Notes: a model not told the origin generated them from the sequence alone. Shown: positions 1 through 5,834, counted from the first letter of the stretch. The stretch is 10,619 nt of DNA from Actinomycetota bacterium (GCA_010028225.1 RGOY01000031.1:1-10619), one strand, 5' to 3'. Numbers and translations are program-made.

Positions 1-8
1 ATCATCTA

Positions 9-19
9 ACTAGATAAGT
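9..19 (+). promoter_or_regulatory. Stoperator-like site, copy 1
   Basis: This is an exact copy of the 11-mer ACTAGATAAGT, followed by ACC, and it ends 18 nt before the start codon of the 38-454 gene. It reads in the same direction as that gene. The element has short dyad arms (ACT and AGT) around an asymmetric AGATA core. Being a protein-binding site is inferred from copy number and placement; no cognate DNA-binding protein is recognised in this window. Confidence 0.7.
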
Positions 20-37
20 ACCAACAGAAGGGGAAAA

Positions 38-454
38 ATGATTACCGACATTAGGAAGCGAAGCGAGACGAGCGTTCGTGCCGACAAACTAGGAGAACTA
101 GTTTCGTCATCACTTGAGCGAGTCATCATTCAGGTTGAGCACGAGTACTATGAAGTGGAAGTAGTCGTGACCGAAGATGATGGTTCTATCACGGTATCTG
201 CTCTACAACTAGACCCCGATTACTTCTACGAAACAGCGATTTATCCATCGGTGCTTTCGTTCTCATCGGATACTGATTTGACGCTCTACGAGATTTATGA
301 GCGTGAGGCACGCTCTTGGTGGGATTTGCTCCCATCGGACATTCGTTCTGGCAAGCGAACGCTCACCGATGATGACGCTTGGCAAGCGATTGCTGATTTC
401 CGTGAGTGTGATGTGAGTGAGATTGCTGATGGAGACATCATCGAGTATCTCTAA
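38..454 (+). CDS. Hypothetical acidic phage protein, 138 aa
   Basis: I do not recognise this protein. It starts at ATG 38 behind a good ribosome site (AGAAGGGG, 5 nt spacing) and ends in TAA at 454. Residues 28-60 alternate hydrophobic and charged residues as in beta strands (IIQVEHEYYEVEVVV). The C-terminal half (about 90-138) is strongly acidic and probably helical, with a WWDLLP motif near residues 94-99. There is no signal peptide, membrane segment or cysteine cluster beyond a single Cys. It stands alone between a stoperator-like site upstream and a long inverted repeat immediately after its stop codon, so it is probably a single-gene transcript controlled at both ends. The composition is typical of small early-region phage proteins, but that is inference. 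Confidence 0.85.
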   Translation: MITDIRKRSETSVRADKLGELVSSSLERVIIQVEHEYYEVEVVVTEDDGSITVSALQLDPDYFYETAIYPSVLSFSSDTDLTLYEIYEREARSWWDLLPSDIRSGKRTLTDDDAWQAIADFRECDVSEIADGDIIEYL

Positions 455-457
455 CGC

Positions 458-504
458 TGTTCGTTGGCGTGGTACTTATCTAGGTAAGTATCACGCCGAC
501 AACA
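458..504. repeat. Long inverted repeat centred on a double operator half-site
   Basis: The near-perfect palindrome TACTTATCTAGGTAAGTA (473-490) is two opposed ACTTA/TAAGT half-sites around CTAG. It is extended outward by GTTGGCGTG (463-471) pairing with CACGCCGAC (492-500). After one bulged base (462), TGTT (458-461) pairs with AACA (501-504). Allowing G-T wobble, almost the whole 47 nt folds on itself. It begins 4 nt after the TAA of the 38-454 gene. It could end that transcript as RNA, bind a dimeric regulator as DNA, or both. No U-tract follows, so it is not a classical intrinsic terminator. Confidence 0.75.
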
Positions 505-510
505 ATACTC

Positions 511-521
511 ACTAGATAAGT
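511..521 (+). promoter_or_regulatory. Stoperator-like site, copy 2
   Basis: This is an exact ACTAGATAAGT 7 nt beyond the long inverted repeat, reading with the upstream + gene. The flanks extend the dyad (CACT-AGATA-AGTG). It lies downstream of a gene rather than at its promoter, the placement that suggests a transcript-blocking (stoperator) role. Confidence 0.65.
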
Positions 522-574
522 GTGGTTGGTTTGTTCCCTGCCTCGTCCCGAGCCCCGCTTTAAGACATGCCGGC

Positions 575-585
575 ACTTATCTAGT
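575..585 (-). promoter_or_regulatory. Stoperator-like site, copy 3 (reverse)
   Basis: This is an exact ACTTATCTAGT, i.e. the element on the minus strand. It lies beyond the terminator of the minus gene 698-1606 and reads in that gene's transcription direction. Together with copy 2 it gives a convergent pair between two converging genes, the same arrangement seen at 8080-8205. Confidence 0.65.
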
Positions 586-611
586 AAGGGGCGATTGTTA
601 AAAAAGTGGGA

Positions 612-660
612 AAATAGAAAAATCCACCCCGGGCGCCATGGCAGCTGGAACCCGAGGTGG
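612..660 (-). terminator. Intrinsic terminator of the 698-1606 gene
   Basis: Read on the minus strand, CCACCTCGGG (660-651) pairs with CCCGGGGTGG (633-624) over 10 bp with one G-T wobble. The loop is about 17 nt. A T-rich run, ATTTTTCTATTTT, follows (623-611). It starts 38 nt after the stop codon of the minus gene. This is the clearest rho-independent terminator in the window. Confidence 0.8.
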
Positions 661-697
661 AATTTCTGGCTTTTTTAAGCGCCGAGTTAGGCGAGCC

Positions 698-1606
698 TTA
701 CAGCTTCACCGACTCCTGGGCATCGTTCTTGATGACCTGAATGTCCGTTGTCTTCCACGCCTTGCGACCCAAGTTTGGGTTGGGAATCAGTGGCTTCTTG
801 TGGAGGAACTCAACAAACTCACGCATGCTCGAGTTCATCGTCCCATCTGCGTTCGGCGTGTACTGGGCGTAGATGTTATACGTCCCATTGTCCTGACGAC
901 GCTGAGAGATGGTGAACTGGGAGAGGTCAAACCCGTAGCGACGTGACCACTTCCAACGGAAGGTAAAGAACTCATCGTTGGACGTTGCATTCTCACGGAC
1001 AAGAATCTGCTCATTCGGACGGGCAACCACATCAAGAAATGTGCGCTCTGTCTTATTGAGTGGATACTTTACTGCGTGAGTGAGTGAAGCTGGTCCATTC
1101 AGCGTTCCGGTAGTAGAACGACGAGTGACTCCGTCAGACGCTGCTTTCTGAATGATGGTCAGCTTCTCTGTGAGTTTGGCCATCCGCACCTTGCCCTCGT
1201 CACTGAATTCAGCGCCGGTGTATCGGGCGTAGTGGTCAACGGTTCCACTGTCATTGATTCGGGTGGCAACCTCGATTGCTGGTCCAAGCTTACGGAAGCG
1301 CTTGCTTGCCTGACGCTTTGTCGTGCCTGCAAGGACGAGGAACCATTCATTCTGATTCGTGATAAGAGTCAACAGAATCGAGTCAAGGTTGCTCAACTTT
1401 GGAAGTGGTGCACTCTTGATGGTGTTCATCGGTGCAGGTGGTGTCATGCGCTTTGGAACGCTGACTCCCATTCCACTGATGAGCTTGGCCATGTCTGAGA
1501 TGACCTGCTTGTTGCTGATTGAGCTGGCAATGTCTGACTTTGCCAGTACTGCTGCAAGCTGTGCTGCGCTTGCTCCAGGCGCTTTGCGCTGGGTGGTGGT
1601 GGCCAT
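698..1606 (-). CDS. Hypothetical protein with an internally duplicated domain, 302 aa
   Basis: The start ATG at 1606 follows AGGAGAG with good spacing. I cannot name the family. Residues 1-50 are Ala/Ser/Lys-rich and helical, then comes a Pro-rich linker (about 50-70). Two similar segments follow. Segment A (about 86-150) begins NEWFLV and has GTVDHYARYT at 121-130. Segment B (about 198-268) begins NEQILV and has GTYNIYAQYT at 241-250. Each carries a stretch rich in Arg/Lys and aromatics before the motif and a helical charged stretch after it, which suggests a duplicated basic, possibly nucleic-acid-binding fold. The C-terminus is basic. There are no cysteines and no membrane segments. It is monocistronic, with its own Shine-Dalgarno site and a strong terminator, and could be highly expressed. 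A role as an abundant DNA-binding or virion-associated protein is only a guess. Confidence 0.88.
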   Translation of the reverse strand: MATTTQRKAPGASAAQLAAVLAKSDIASSISNKQVISDMAKLISGMGVSVPKRMTPPAPMNTIKSAPLPKLSNLDSILLTLITNQNEWFLVLAGTTKRQASKRFRKLGPAIEVATRINDSGTVDHYARYTGAEFSDEGKVRMAKLTEKLTIIQKAASDGVTRRSTTGTLNGPASLTHAVKYPLNKTERTFLDVVARPNEQILVRENATSNDEFFTFRWKWSRRYGFDLSQFTISQRRQDNGTYNIYAQYTPNADGTMNSSMREFVEFLHKKPLIPNPNLGRKAWKTTDIQVIKNDAQESVKL

Positions 1607-1851
1607 TTCGGCTCTCCTGTTCTAGGTGATTGATAATTCCCCGTATTGGGTTAATGGAACCCTAGCGGTCCCCAATGACCCCTCACAACCCCAAATCTAA
1701 AATTTTTTTAGCCTTGTCCCTAATCGGGTTTTGCTACTTTTTTGCCCATATGACTACTTAAGTAGGGTGTTGCTATTCACATATTGAGTGCGCTAGTCTT
1801 CTGTGTGCCAGATGCATTTACTTCTGGCTAGTACCAATTAGGAGAACAATA
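1607..1851. promoter_or_regulatory. Divergent intergenic region with palindrome and candidate promoter
   Basis: This 245-nt gene-free stretch separates the minus gene 698-1606 from the + gene at 1852 and must hold promoters for both. A perfect 12-bp palindrome, CTACTTAAGTAG, lies at 1754-1765; it contains ACTTA/TAAGT half-sites like those of the stoperator-like element but with different central spacing. A candidate + promoter is TTGCTA (1770-1775) and TAGTCT (1794-1799) with an 18-nt spacer, leaving about 50 nt of leader before the ATG. AT-rich runs occur around 1697-1710 and 1737-1743. No ORF in this region has a convincing start. Confidence 0.4.
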
Positions 1852-2109
1852 ATGGCAACGAAGAAGAAGGCAGTTAAGAAGGCTCCAGCCAAGAAGAAGC
1901 CGGCCAAAAAGAAGCCAGCTAAGAAGGCTGCACCGGCTAAGAAGAAGCCAGCCAAGAAAGCACCAGCAAAGAAGAAGGCACCAGCAAAGAAAGCTGCACC
2001 GGCAAAGAAGAAGGTAACGAAGGTTCAGACACAAAGAGTTTCGACCCGTAAGCCACTTTCGTTTACTGATGAGTCTGTAACGCTTACAGTTTCAGGTGTA
2101 TCTCGCTAA
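1852..2109 (+). CDS. Histone-H1-like Lys/Ala/Pro-rich DNA-binding protein, 85 aa
   Basis: The start ATG is 7 nt after AGGAG (1841-1845). Residues 3-55 are almost entirely repeats of KKAPAKK/KKPAKK type, giving an extremely basic tail like eukaryotic H1 C-termini and bacterial HctB- or AlgP-like proteins. Such tails bind and condense DNA non-specifically. The last 30 residues (from about VTKVQTQ) are ordinary sequence containing LSFTDESVTLTVSG, possibly a small beta element or tether. The repeats are visible in the DNA as tandem AAGAAG-rich units. A role in packing phage DNA, coating host DNA or binding nucleic acid during replication is inferred from composition alone. The next gene starts 40 nt downstream on the same strand, so the two may share a transcript. 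Repeat number probably varies between relatives. Confidence 0.88.
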   Translation: MATKKKAVKKAPAKKKPAKKKPAKKAAPAKKKPAKKAPAKKKAPAKKAAPAKKKVTKVQTQRVSTRKPLSFTDESVTLTVSGVSR

Positions 2110-2149
2110 GCGAAGTGATATGAGGCCATTGAGAATCGAAAGGACGGAG

Positions 2150-2410
2150 ATGGCACAAATATCAGCAAGCGTAGGTGATACGGAAATTTCATTTGACGAG
2201 TGGGTTCGCATTGGCATAGAGAACGGCTGGTGCGGACCACCCGTCTGTTATACGCACGACGGACTTCCTACATCACCTGCAGAGGACGAAGAGTTCGAAG
2301 AGGGTGACCCGTGTCTTCACATCATTCGCCTGTATGAAGATGGTGAACAGCGAAAGGCGATTGAGGACTCACATTCTCCGTCTCAATGGAGAAATACTTA
2401 CACTAAGTAA
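2150..2410 (+). CDS. Small conserved-looking phage protein, 86 aa
   Basis: I chose ATG 2150 because GAAAGGA sits 6-7 nt upstream; the frame is also open from a GTG at 2096 (104 aa) and an ATG at 2120, neither with a good ribosome site. The GTG start would overlap the preceding gene. The protein has a motif WCGPPVCYTHDG (residues about 26-37), an acidic stretch EDEEFEEGDPC, and then LHIIRLYED. I recall this WCGPPVCYTHDG-type motif from hypothetical phage proteins, without known function. Two closely spaced Cys in the motif and a third at about residue 55 could bind metal. A weak hairpin overlaps the stop codon (CACTAA 2401-2406 with TTAGTG 2412-2417) and may mark the end of the transcript against the converging minus genes. 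Confidence 0.85.
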   Translation: MAQISASVGDTEISFDEWVRIGIENGWCGPPVCYTHDGLPTSPAEDEEFEEGDPCLHIIRLYEDGEQRKAIEDSHSPSQWRNTYTK

Positions 2411-2422
2411 TTTAGTGTTTGC

Positions 2423-2554
2423 TCACCCACAGCATTTGTAGCGCCCACGCTTACGGGTTCTACCGGTAATGGTTGCCGCATCTTTAACTGGCACTGTCCT
2501 ACGAACAAAGTGCTGCTGTTCTACAACTTCTTCTTGTTTTTTCTTTTTCGCCAT
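2423..2554 (-). CDS. Tiny basic protein, 43 aa
   Basis: This ORF begins MAKKKKQEEV and ends RGRYKCCG. It has a Lys-rich start, an acidic patch, and a basic Arg/Lys C-terminus with a terminal Cys-Cys. It is the last gene of the minus group 3111-2423, 55 nt after the previous stop codon. An in-frame ATG at 2566 would add MLIH. Neither start has a strong Shine-Dalgarno sequence, so support is composition, position and lack of a competing gene on either strand. The function is unknown; the charge suggests nucleic acid or ribosome contact. Confidence 0.55.
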   Translation of the reverse strand: MAKKKKQEEVVEQQHFVRRTVPVKDAATITGRTRKRGRYKCCG

Positions 2555-2603
2555 ATGAATCAGCATCTATTTTCTCATATCTCTATGCATCAATGGCGTA
2601 AGG

Positions 2604-2614
2604 ACTTATCTAGA
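2604..2614 (-). promoter_or_regulatory. Stoperator-like site, 10 of 11 match (reverse)
   Basis: ACTTATCTAGA matches the element except for the last base and reads with minus transcription. It overlaps the stop codon (TAG, 2612-2610) of the 2610-2819 gene and lies between it and the 43-aa gene. Confidence 0.6.
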
Positions 2615-2819
2615 ACAATGCGTTTTGGATTCCACCCGTATCCTTCTCATCACGACAGGAAGAATGCTTATATTCGTGGAGTTCCTCAACAACCCGTGCT
2701 ATTGACGAACCTTTTGATTTAAGCCATACGACAGCCTTGCGCTCGGCGCTTAGGTCTTGCGGTCGAACCGGCAATCCACAAACGATGCAAGTAAATAAAG
2801 GTGGTAATGCTCTGCTCAT
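2610..2819 (-). CDS. Small Cys-containing protein, 69 aa
   Basis: I chose ATG 2819 because it overlaps the stop of the upstream gene as ATGA (2819-2816), with GGGGAAAAC just upstream. A longer reading from 2846 would overlap the neighbour by 31 nt. The product begins MSRALPPLFTC and has CIVCGLPV (one CxxC) near the N-terminus and a Cys late in a helical segment ending KHSSC. The spacing CxxC...C fits a small zinc-binding fold with a charged helix (AERKAVVWLKSKG) between. It is the third member of the minus micro-operon, translationally coupled to the gene before it. No family name is recognised. Confidence 0.75.
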   Translation of the reverse strand: MSRALPPLFTCIVCGLPVRPQDLSAERKAVVWLKSKGSSIARVVEELHEYKHSSCRDEKDTGGIQNALF

Positions 2820-3019
2820 TGTTTTCCCCATTTCTGTACTGGACACTCTGCTTCACGCAGTTTCGTTTTGAGATGCATAAAGCACCCACATACGGCGCAT
2901 TGCTGGGTGGCACGAATGAATTCAGGACAAGAGCGACAGATTTCCATTCGTCGTTCTCGTTCTTTATCTGTCGCATAATTGTTGCGACGCAGTAAATGCC
3001 AGGGTAAGTTCCTTGCCAT
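2816..3019 (-). CDS. Zinc-ribbon-like small phage protein, 67 aa
   Basis: It starts at ATG 3019, overlapping the previous stop as TAATG. It has a basic N-terminus (about 1-25), then CRSC (about 29-32), CAVCGCF (about 42-48) and a final Cys in AECPVQKWG. This layout, CxxC...CxxCxCF...K.K...CP...KW, matches a compact zinc-ribbon type common in phage hypothetical proteins. Four or more Cys in two pairs can bind one Zn. Function is unknown; such proteins often bind nucleic acid or partner enzymes. It is coupled at both ends (TAATG upstream, ATGA downstream), so its expression is tied to the whole group. Confidence 0.82.
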   Translation of the reverse strand: MARNLPWHLLRRNNYATDKERERRMEICRSCPEFIRATQQCAVCGCFMHLKTKLREAECPVQKWGKQ

Positions 3020-3111
3020 TAGTCACGCCTGCTGATGCGATTATCGAACTTTAATACCAGATACGTTACGACTAGCAATACGAGAATTACAACTTTGTCT
3101 TTCTGTCCCAT
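3019..3111 (-). CDS. 30-aa single-pass membrane peptide
   Basis: This short gene has the best ribosome site in the window: GGAGGAACT immediately before ATG 3111. The product starts MGQKDK, has a hydrophobic stretch VVILVLLVVTYLVL (residues 7-20), and ends in a basic tail (NRISRRD). That is one transmembrane helix with charged ends. Its TAA shares bases with the ATG of the zinc-ribbon gene. It is the first well-supported gene of the minus micro-operon. Small phage membrane peptides can alter host membranes, act in lysis or exclude other phages; none of these can be assigned here. Confidence 0.78.
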   Translation of the reverse strand: MGQKDKVVILVLLVVTYLVLKFDNRISRRD

Positions 3112-3149
3112 AGTTCCTCCGGTTTTCCACCCACAGCTATCTTAGCCAT
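3087..3149 (-). CDS. Possible 20-aa leader ORF
   Basis: An ATG at 3149 opens a 20-codon frame (MAKIAVGGKPEELW...) ending in TAA at 3089-3087. It overlaps the start of the 30-aa membrane peptide gene in another frame. Its own ribosome site is weak (CGGGAAAAT). The strong GGAGG of the next gene lies inside it, so translation of this leader could affect initiation downstream. It may be only a chance frame. Confidence 0.25.
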   Translation of the reverse strand: MAKIAVGGKPEELWDRKTKL

Positions 3150-3207
3150 ATTTTCCCGATATTTTATGGTTTTAGATAAGTCTGTTCTCCTGGTGCTAAT
3201 GTTGCTT
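3112..3207. promoter_or_regulatory. Divergent promoter region with operator-like site
   Basis: It lies between the minus micro-operon and the + helicase gene. On the minus strand a TAAAAT box (3162-3157) could be the -10, with no clear -35. The stoperator-like core TAGATAAGT (3173-3181) falls where the -10/-35 spacer would be, so a protein bound there would block this promoter. Confidence 0.35.
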
Positions 3208-3283
3208 CTAGGACCGGCAGGCTCACAGCGCAGTTCCCATCGGTTCTCCAACCAAAATGCTGTGGGCTTGCCGGTTTACCTAG
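3208..3283. ncRNA. 76-nt strong hairpin before the helicase gene
   Basis: ACCGGCAGGCTCACAGC (3213-3229) pairs with GCTGTGGGCTTGCCGGT (3259-3275) over 17 bp with only two G-T wobbles. After a 3-nt bulge, CTAGG (3208-3212) pairs with CCTAG (3279-3283). Inside the 29-nt loop, GGTT-CTCC-AACC (3242-3253) can form a second small hairpin. The helicase GTG is 16 nt downstream. As RNA it would be a stable 5' leader structure of the helicase transcript, or a separate small RNA; as DNA it could extrude and serve as an origin or protein target. It has no tRNA features. Typing it as ncRNA is tentative; the inverted repeat itself is certain. Confidence 0.5.
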
Positions 3284-3298
3284 GTATCATTAGAGATT

Positions 3299-5233
3299 GT
3301 GAAGCTCTACCTAGATAAGAACGAAATAATATTAGATTTCCCATTTGACCCAACCCAGGTGGCAGAAATCAAGACGATACCCGGCGCTAAGTGGGACAAA
3401 CTTGGGCGTGTATGGAGACTTCCGATTACCTCGATTGATGAGGGGAGACAGTTCGCTTTACGACATAAGTTTGATGTCGCCATTGACGCAATGCGCTTTA
3501 CTGTTCCACGAATGAACGGCTCAGTATCTCCAAGCTCGTCACGGCGTGTCTATCTCAAAGACGGAATGATTGTTATGCGCTTCCCGTACGAAAGGGTAAT
3601 CATCAAGGCAGTCAAACAGATACCAGCAGTCTCTTGGAACTCAAAGGCGTATGCATGGACTGCCCCACTTTCATCTGTATCTAGCGTTATGAGTTGGGCT
3701 AAATCGTTCGATGTATCCGTAGACGCAGAAATATCACAGATGGCATCTACGGTCGAAAGCGAGATGTCTGCGCTCATTGAGGCATCTAGGTCTACTGACG
3801 CAGAGATATCAATATCTGGTTTGAGTGGTCAGTTACTTCCATACCAAAGAGCCGGCGTTTCGTACGCATCTAACGCCCGTAGAGCGTTCATCGCAGACGA
3901 GATGGGTTTGGGCAAGACCATACAAGCATTGGCAACACTCGAATATGTTCACGATAGTTATCCTGCTGTTGTCGTATGCCCACCAAGCCTTGTTCTCAAC
4001 TGGGCGAATGAATACACAAAGTGGCTTCCACATCGTAGAGTTGCGACAGTTACTAATCGTAAAGTATTCCCTGATAGTGGTTCTTATGATGTTGTCGTAG
4101 TTGGATACAGCAACATCTCTACTTGGGAAAAGCAACTACTCAATCATCGCTCGTATGTATTTGATGAAAGCCATTACGCAAAGACGCCGACTGCTCAGCG
4201 AACCAAGGCAGCAGTAAAGATTGCCCGTAGCGCTCCGAAAGAGGGACTTATCTTGTGTCTTACCGGCACACCCGTAACGAATAGACCCAATGAGTATGCG
4301 TCGCAACTCGACATTCTTGGTCGCCTAAAAGACTTTGGTGGGCTATGGGGTTTCTATCGGCGCTACTGTGCTGCGTATCAAGATAGTTTCGGTCAGTGGA
4401 ATATCAGTGGACATTCGCATCTAGACGAACTCAATGACCGTCTGCGTGGCACTTGCTACATTCGCAGAACGAAAGAGCAGGTACTTTCGGAACTTCCACC
4501 CGTAATACATAGCAAGCTTGTCGTAGAGGGAAGTGCTCAGGCGATGAAAGAGTACGACAAGGCAGAAAAGGACATCATTCTCTACATTGCCGAGCGAGCC
4601 CGTGCGCTTGCTATTGAGCAAGGGAAGCCACAGTACGGAGCAGCAGTAGCAGCAATGATTAGAGCAGAAGCGAACGAACATCTCGTTCGACTGTCGGTAC
4701 TACGAAGGCTGGCAGCAAAGGCAAAGATGGAAATCGTAAACGAGTGGATAGACGAGCGAGTGAATGCTGGTCGCAAGGTAGTCGTTGCTGCTCATCACAG
4801 GGATATTGTCGATGAAATCGCAAGACGACACGGCAACTTACGCATTCAGGGTGGTATGTCCGTAGATGATGTTGAGGTAAATAAGCACAAGTTTCAGACG
4901 CTGCCCGTAGGTGAAGCACCCGTAATCGTTCTATCTATTCAGGCAGCAAAGACAGGACACACACTCACTGCGTCAGAGGAGTGTCTATTCGTGGAACTAC
5001 CCTGGACGCCGGCAGATGTAGACCAAACTTACTCTCGCTTACATCGCATTGGGCAGAAGGGTTCGGTAACTGCCACTTATCTAGTTGCTAAGGGAACGAT
5101 AGATGAGGATATTTACAACCTCATAGAGAGCAAGCGCTCAGTCGTTGGCGCAGCAGTAGACGGTGGTGTATTCACAGATGACGATGGCGCAGTTCAGCTC
5201 ATTCTCAATCTATTGAGCAAGGTAGAGAAGTGA
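3299..5233 (+). CDS. SNF2-family DNA helicase/translocase, SMARCAL1-like, 644 aa
   Basis: This is an ATP-dependent DNA translocase with both RecA-like lobes. The N-terminus has two copies of a HARP-like unit (about 10-42 and 91-123: hydrophobic strand, FPF/FPY, IP..(K/S)W, W..P). HARP domains in SMARCAL1 bind DNA and drive strand annealing. Motif I is DEMGLGKT (200-207, K206 for ATP), motif II is DESH (289-292), motif III is LTGTP (321-325), and motif VI is SRLHRIGQ (579-586, arginine finger candidates R580 and R583). All key residues are intact, so it should be active. The start is GTG 3299 with a weak ribosome site (TAGAGATT); no better start exists nearby. The codons for residues 5-7 (LDK) contain a near copy of the stoperator-like element. 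Likely roles are replication-fork remodelling, recombination or repair during phage replication. It is coupled to the next gene by a GTGA overlap. Confidence 0.95.
   Translation: MKLYLDKNEIILDFPFDPTQVAEIKTIPGAKWDKLGRVWRLPITSIDEGRQFALRHKFDVAIDAMRFTVPRMNGSVSPSSSRRVYLKDGMIVMRFPYERVIIKAVKQIPAVSWNSKAYAWTAPLSSVSSVMSWAKSFDVSVDAEISQMASTVESEMSALIEASRSTDAEISISGLSGQLLPYQRAGVSYASNARRAFIADEMGLGKTIQALATLEYVHDSYPAVVVCPPSLVLNWANEYTKWLPHRRVATVTNRKVFPDSGSYDVVVVGYSNISTWEKQLLNHRSYVFDESHYAKTPTAQRTKAAVKIARSAPKEGLILCLTGTPVTNRPNEYASQLDILGRLKDFGGLWGFYRRYCAAYQDSFGQWNISGHSHLDELNDRLRGTCYIRRTKEQVLSELPPVIHSKLVVEGSAQAMKEYDKAEKDIILYIAERARALAIEQGKPQYGAAVAAMIRAEANEHLVRLSVLRRLAAKAKMEIVNEWIDERVNAGRKVVVAAHHRDIVDEIARRHGNLRIQGGMSVDDVEVNKHKFQTLPVGEAPVIVLSIQAAKTGHTLTASEECLFVELPWTPADVDQTYSRLHRIGQKGSVTATYLVAKGTIDEDIYNLIESKRSVVGAAVDGGVFTDDDGAVQLILNLLSKVEK
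5075..5085 (-). repeat. Stoperator-like 11-mer inside the helicase gene (reverse)
   Basis: This is an exact ACTTATCTAGT within codons for TYLV near the helicase C-terminus. It is the only exact copy that opposes the transcription of the gene holding it. It may be coincidental coding sequence or a true intragenic site. Confidence 0.4.
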
Positions 5234-5376
5234 AAAAGCGTCGTAATCGTAAGTGGAACGAGATAGACAAGACTGCGTTCTCAGACGGGTTGCGAACCCG
5301 TGCGCAAACATTTATCGATAGGCGCAAGCAAGCGAATAAGAAATGGTGTCGCTCAAAGCAACGAGATGATTACTGA
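5230..5376 (+). CDS. Small basic protein coupled to the helicase, 48 aa
   Basis: GTG 5230 overlaps the helicase TGA as GTGA, with AAGGTAGAG just upstream as ribosome site. The product starts MKKRRNRKWNEIDK and has a second basic stretch (about 31-45, RRKQANKKWCRSK) before an acidic end (RDDY). It has one Cys and no membrane segment. Strong positive charge plus coupling to the helicase suggests nucleic-acid binding or a helicase accessory role; this is inference. Its reading frame contains a perfect hairpin, ACGGGTT-GCG-AACCCGT (5285-5301). Its last 7 nt overlap the end of the convergent minus gene 5370-5834. Confidence 0.75.
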   Translation: MKKRRNRKWNEIDKTAFSDGLRTRAQTFIDRRKQANKKWCRSKQRDDY

Positions 5377-5834
5377 GGTTCGGAACTTTCTTCCGACCCA
5401 CCCGTAGGCACGGCAGCAGATAAGAAGATTTCTTCGGCTATCAGTTTCGAATACTTCTTTCGCAATCTCCAAATCTTCTTATTCATCTCAGTCATCTCAC
5501 GGCTCATTCGTGCTTTCGTAATCGCATCATTATCAAATATCCCGTGACTTTCGAATAGTGCGTCGTGGATATCTGCGTCCTCGATGATTATGTCGCTAAT
5601 CCAACCAGCACGCTTGTCTATTGCCATCATCAGTTCGCATAGACCTTCGATACCGAACTCATTATGTATTCTATTTACGACTATTGAGCAAAAGTGACTA
5701 CGGTACATATTCCTCGCTCGCTGAGATTGCGACATAAACTCTGAAATCCATACTGCCAACTCCTCAGGAGTTGGGGGGTCATCGCTTTCGTCAGCGAAAT
5801 CGAAGAACTCTTCTTCGCCCTGCCCGTCGCCCAT
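5370..5834 (-). CDS. Hypothetical acidic helical protein, 154 aa
   Basis: The start ATG 5834 follows GAGG with 5 nt spacing. The N-terminal 30 residues are highly acidic (GEEEFFDFADESDDPP). The rest is predicted helical: TPEELAVWISEFM (about 22-34), a middle region with single Cys residues (about 48 and 66), and a basic helix MNKKIWRLRKKYSKLIAEE (about 117-135) that could form a coiled coil. No family is recognised. It lies 49 nt downstream of the DUF932 gene on the same strand and is probably cotranscribed with it. Its stop overlaps the end of the + strand 48-aa gene, so the two transcripts converge here. Confidence 0.85.
   Translation of the reverse strand: MGDGQGEEEFFDFADESDDPPTPEELAVWISEFMSQSQRARNMYRSHFCSIVVNRIHNEFGIEGLCELMMAIDKRAGWISDIIIEDADIHDALFESHGIFDNDAITKARMSREMTEMNKKIWRLRKKYSKLIAEEIFLSAAVPTGGSEESSEPQ

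Noticed and set aside
638..946. + strand ORF of 102 codons over the end of the 698-1606 gene
   Set aside because: It is a shadow of the minus gene: it starts inside the terminator stem-loop and has no ribosome site.
1754..1765. Perfect palindrome CTACTTAAGTAG counted as an operator copy
   Set aside because: It shares ACTTA/TAAGT half-sites but lacks the CTAG/AGATA core, so it is listed only as a palindrome in the intergenic region.
1828..2034. Minus ORF rich in Leu/Cys/Trp opposite the H1-like gene
   Set aside because: It is the antisense reading of the Lys/Ala repeats; the composition is an artefact of the AAG-rich strand.
2750..2780. tRNA T-arm-like GGTTCGACC on the minus strand
   Set aside because: No acceptor, D or anticodon arms can be built around it, and it lies inside the 2610-2819 coding frame.
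3208..3283. Hairpin considered as a tRNA or an intrinsic terminator
   Set aside because: The single long stem has no cloverleaf or T-loop sequence, and no U-tract follows on either strand.
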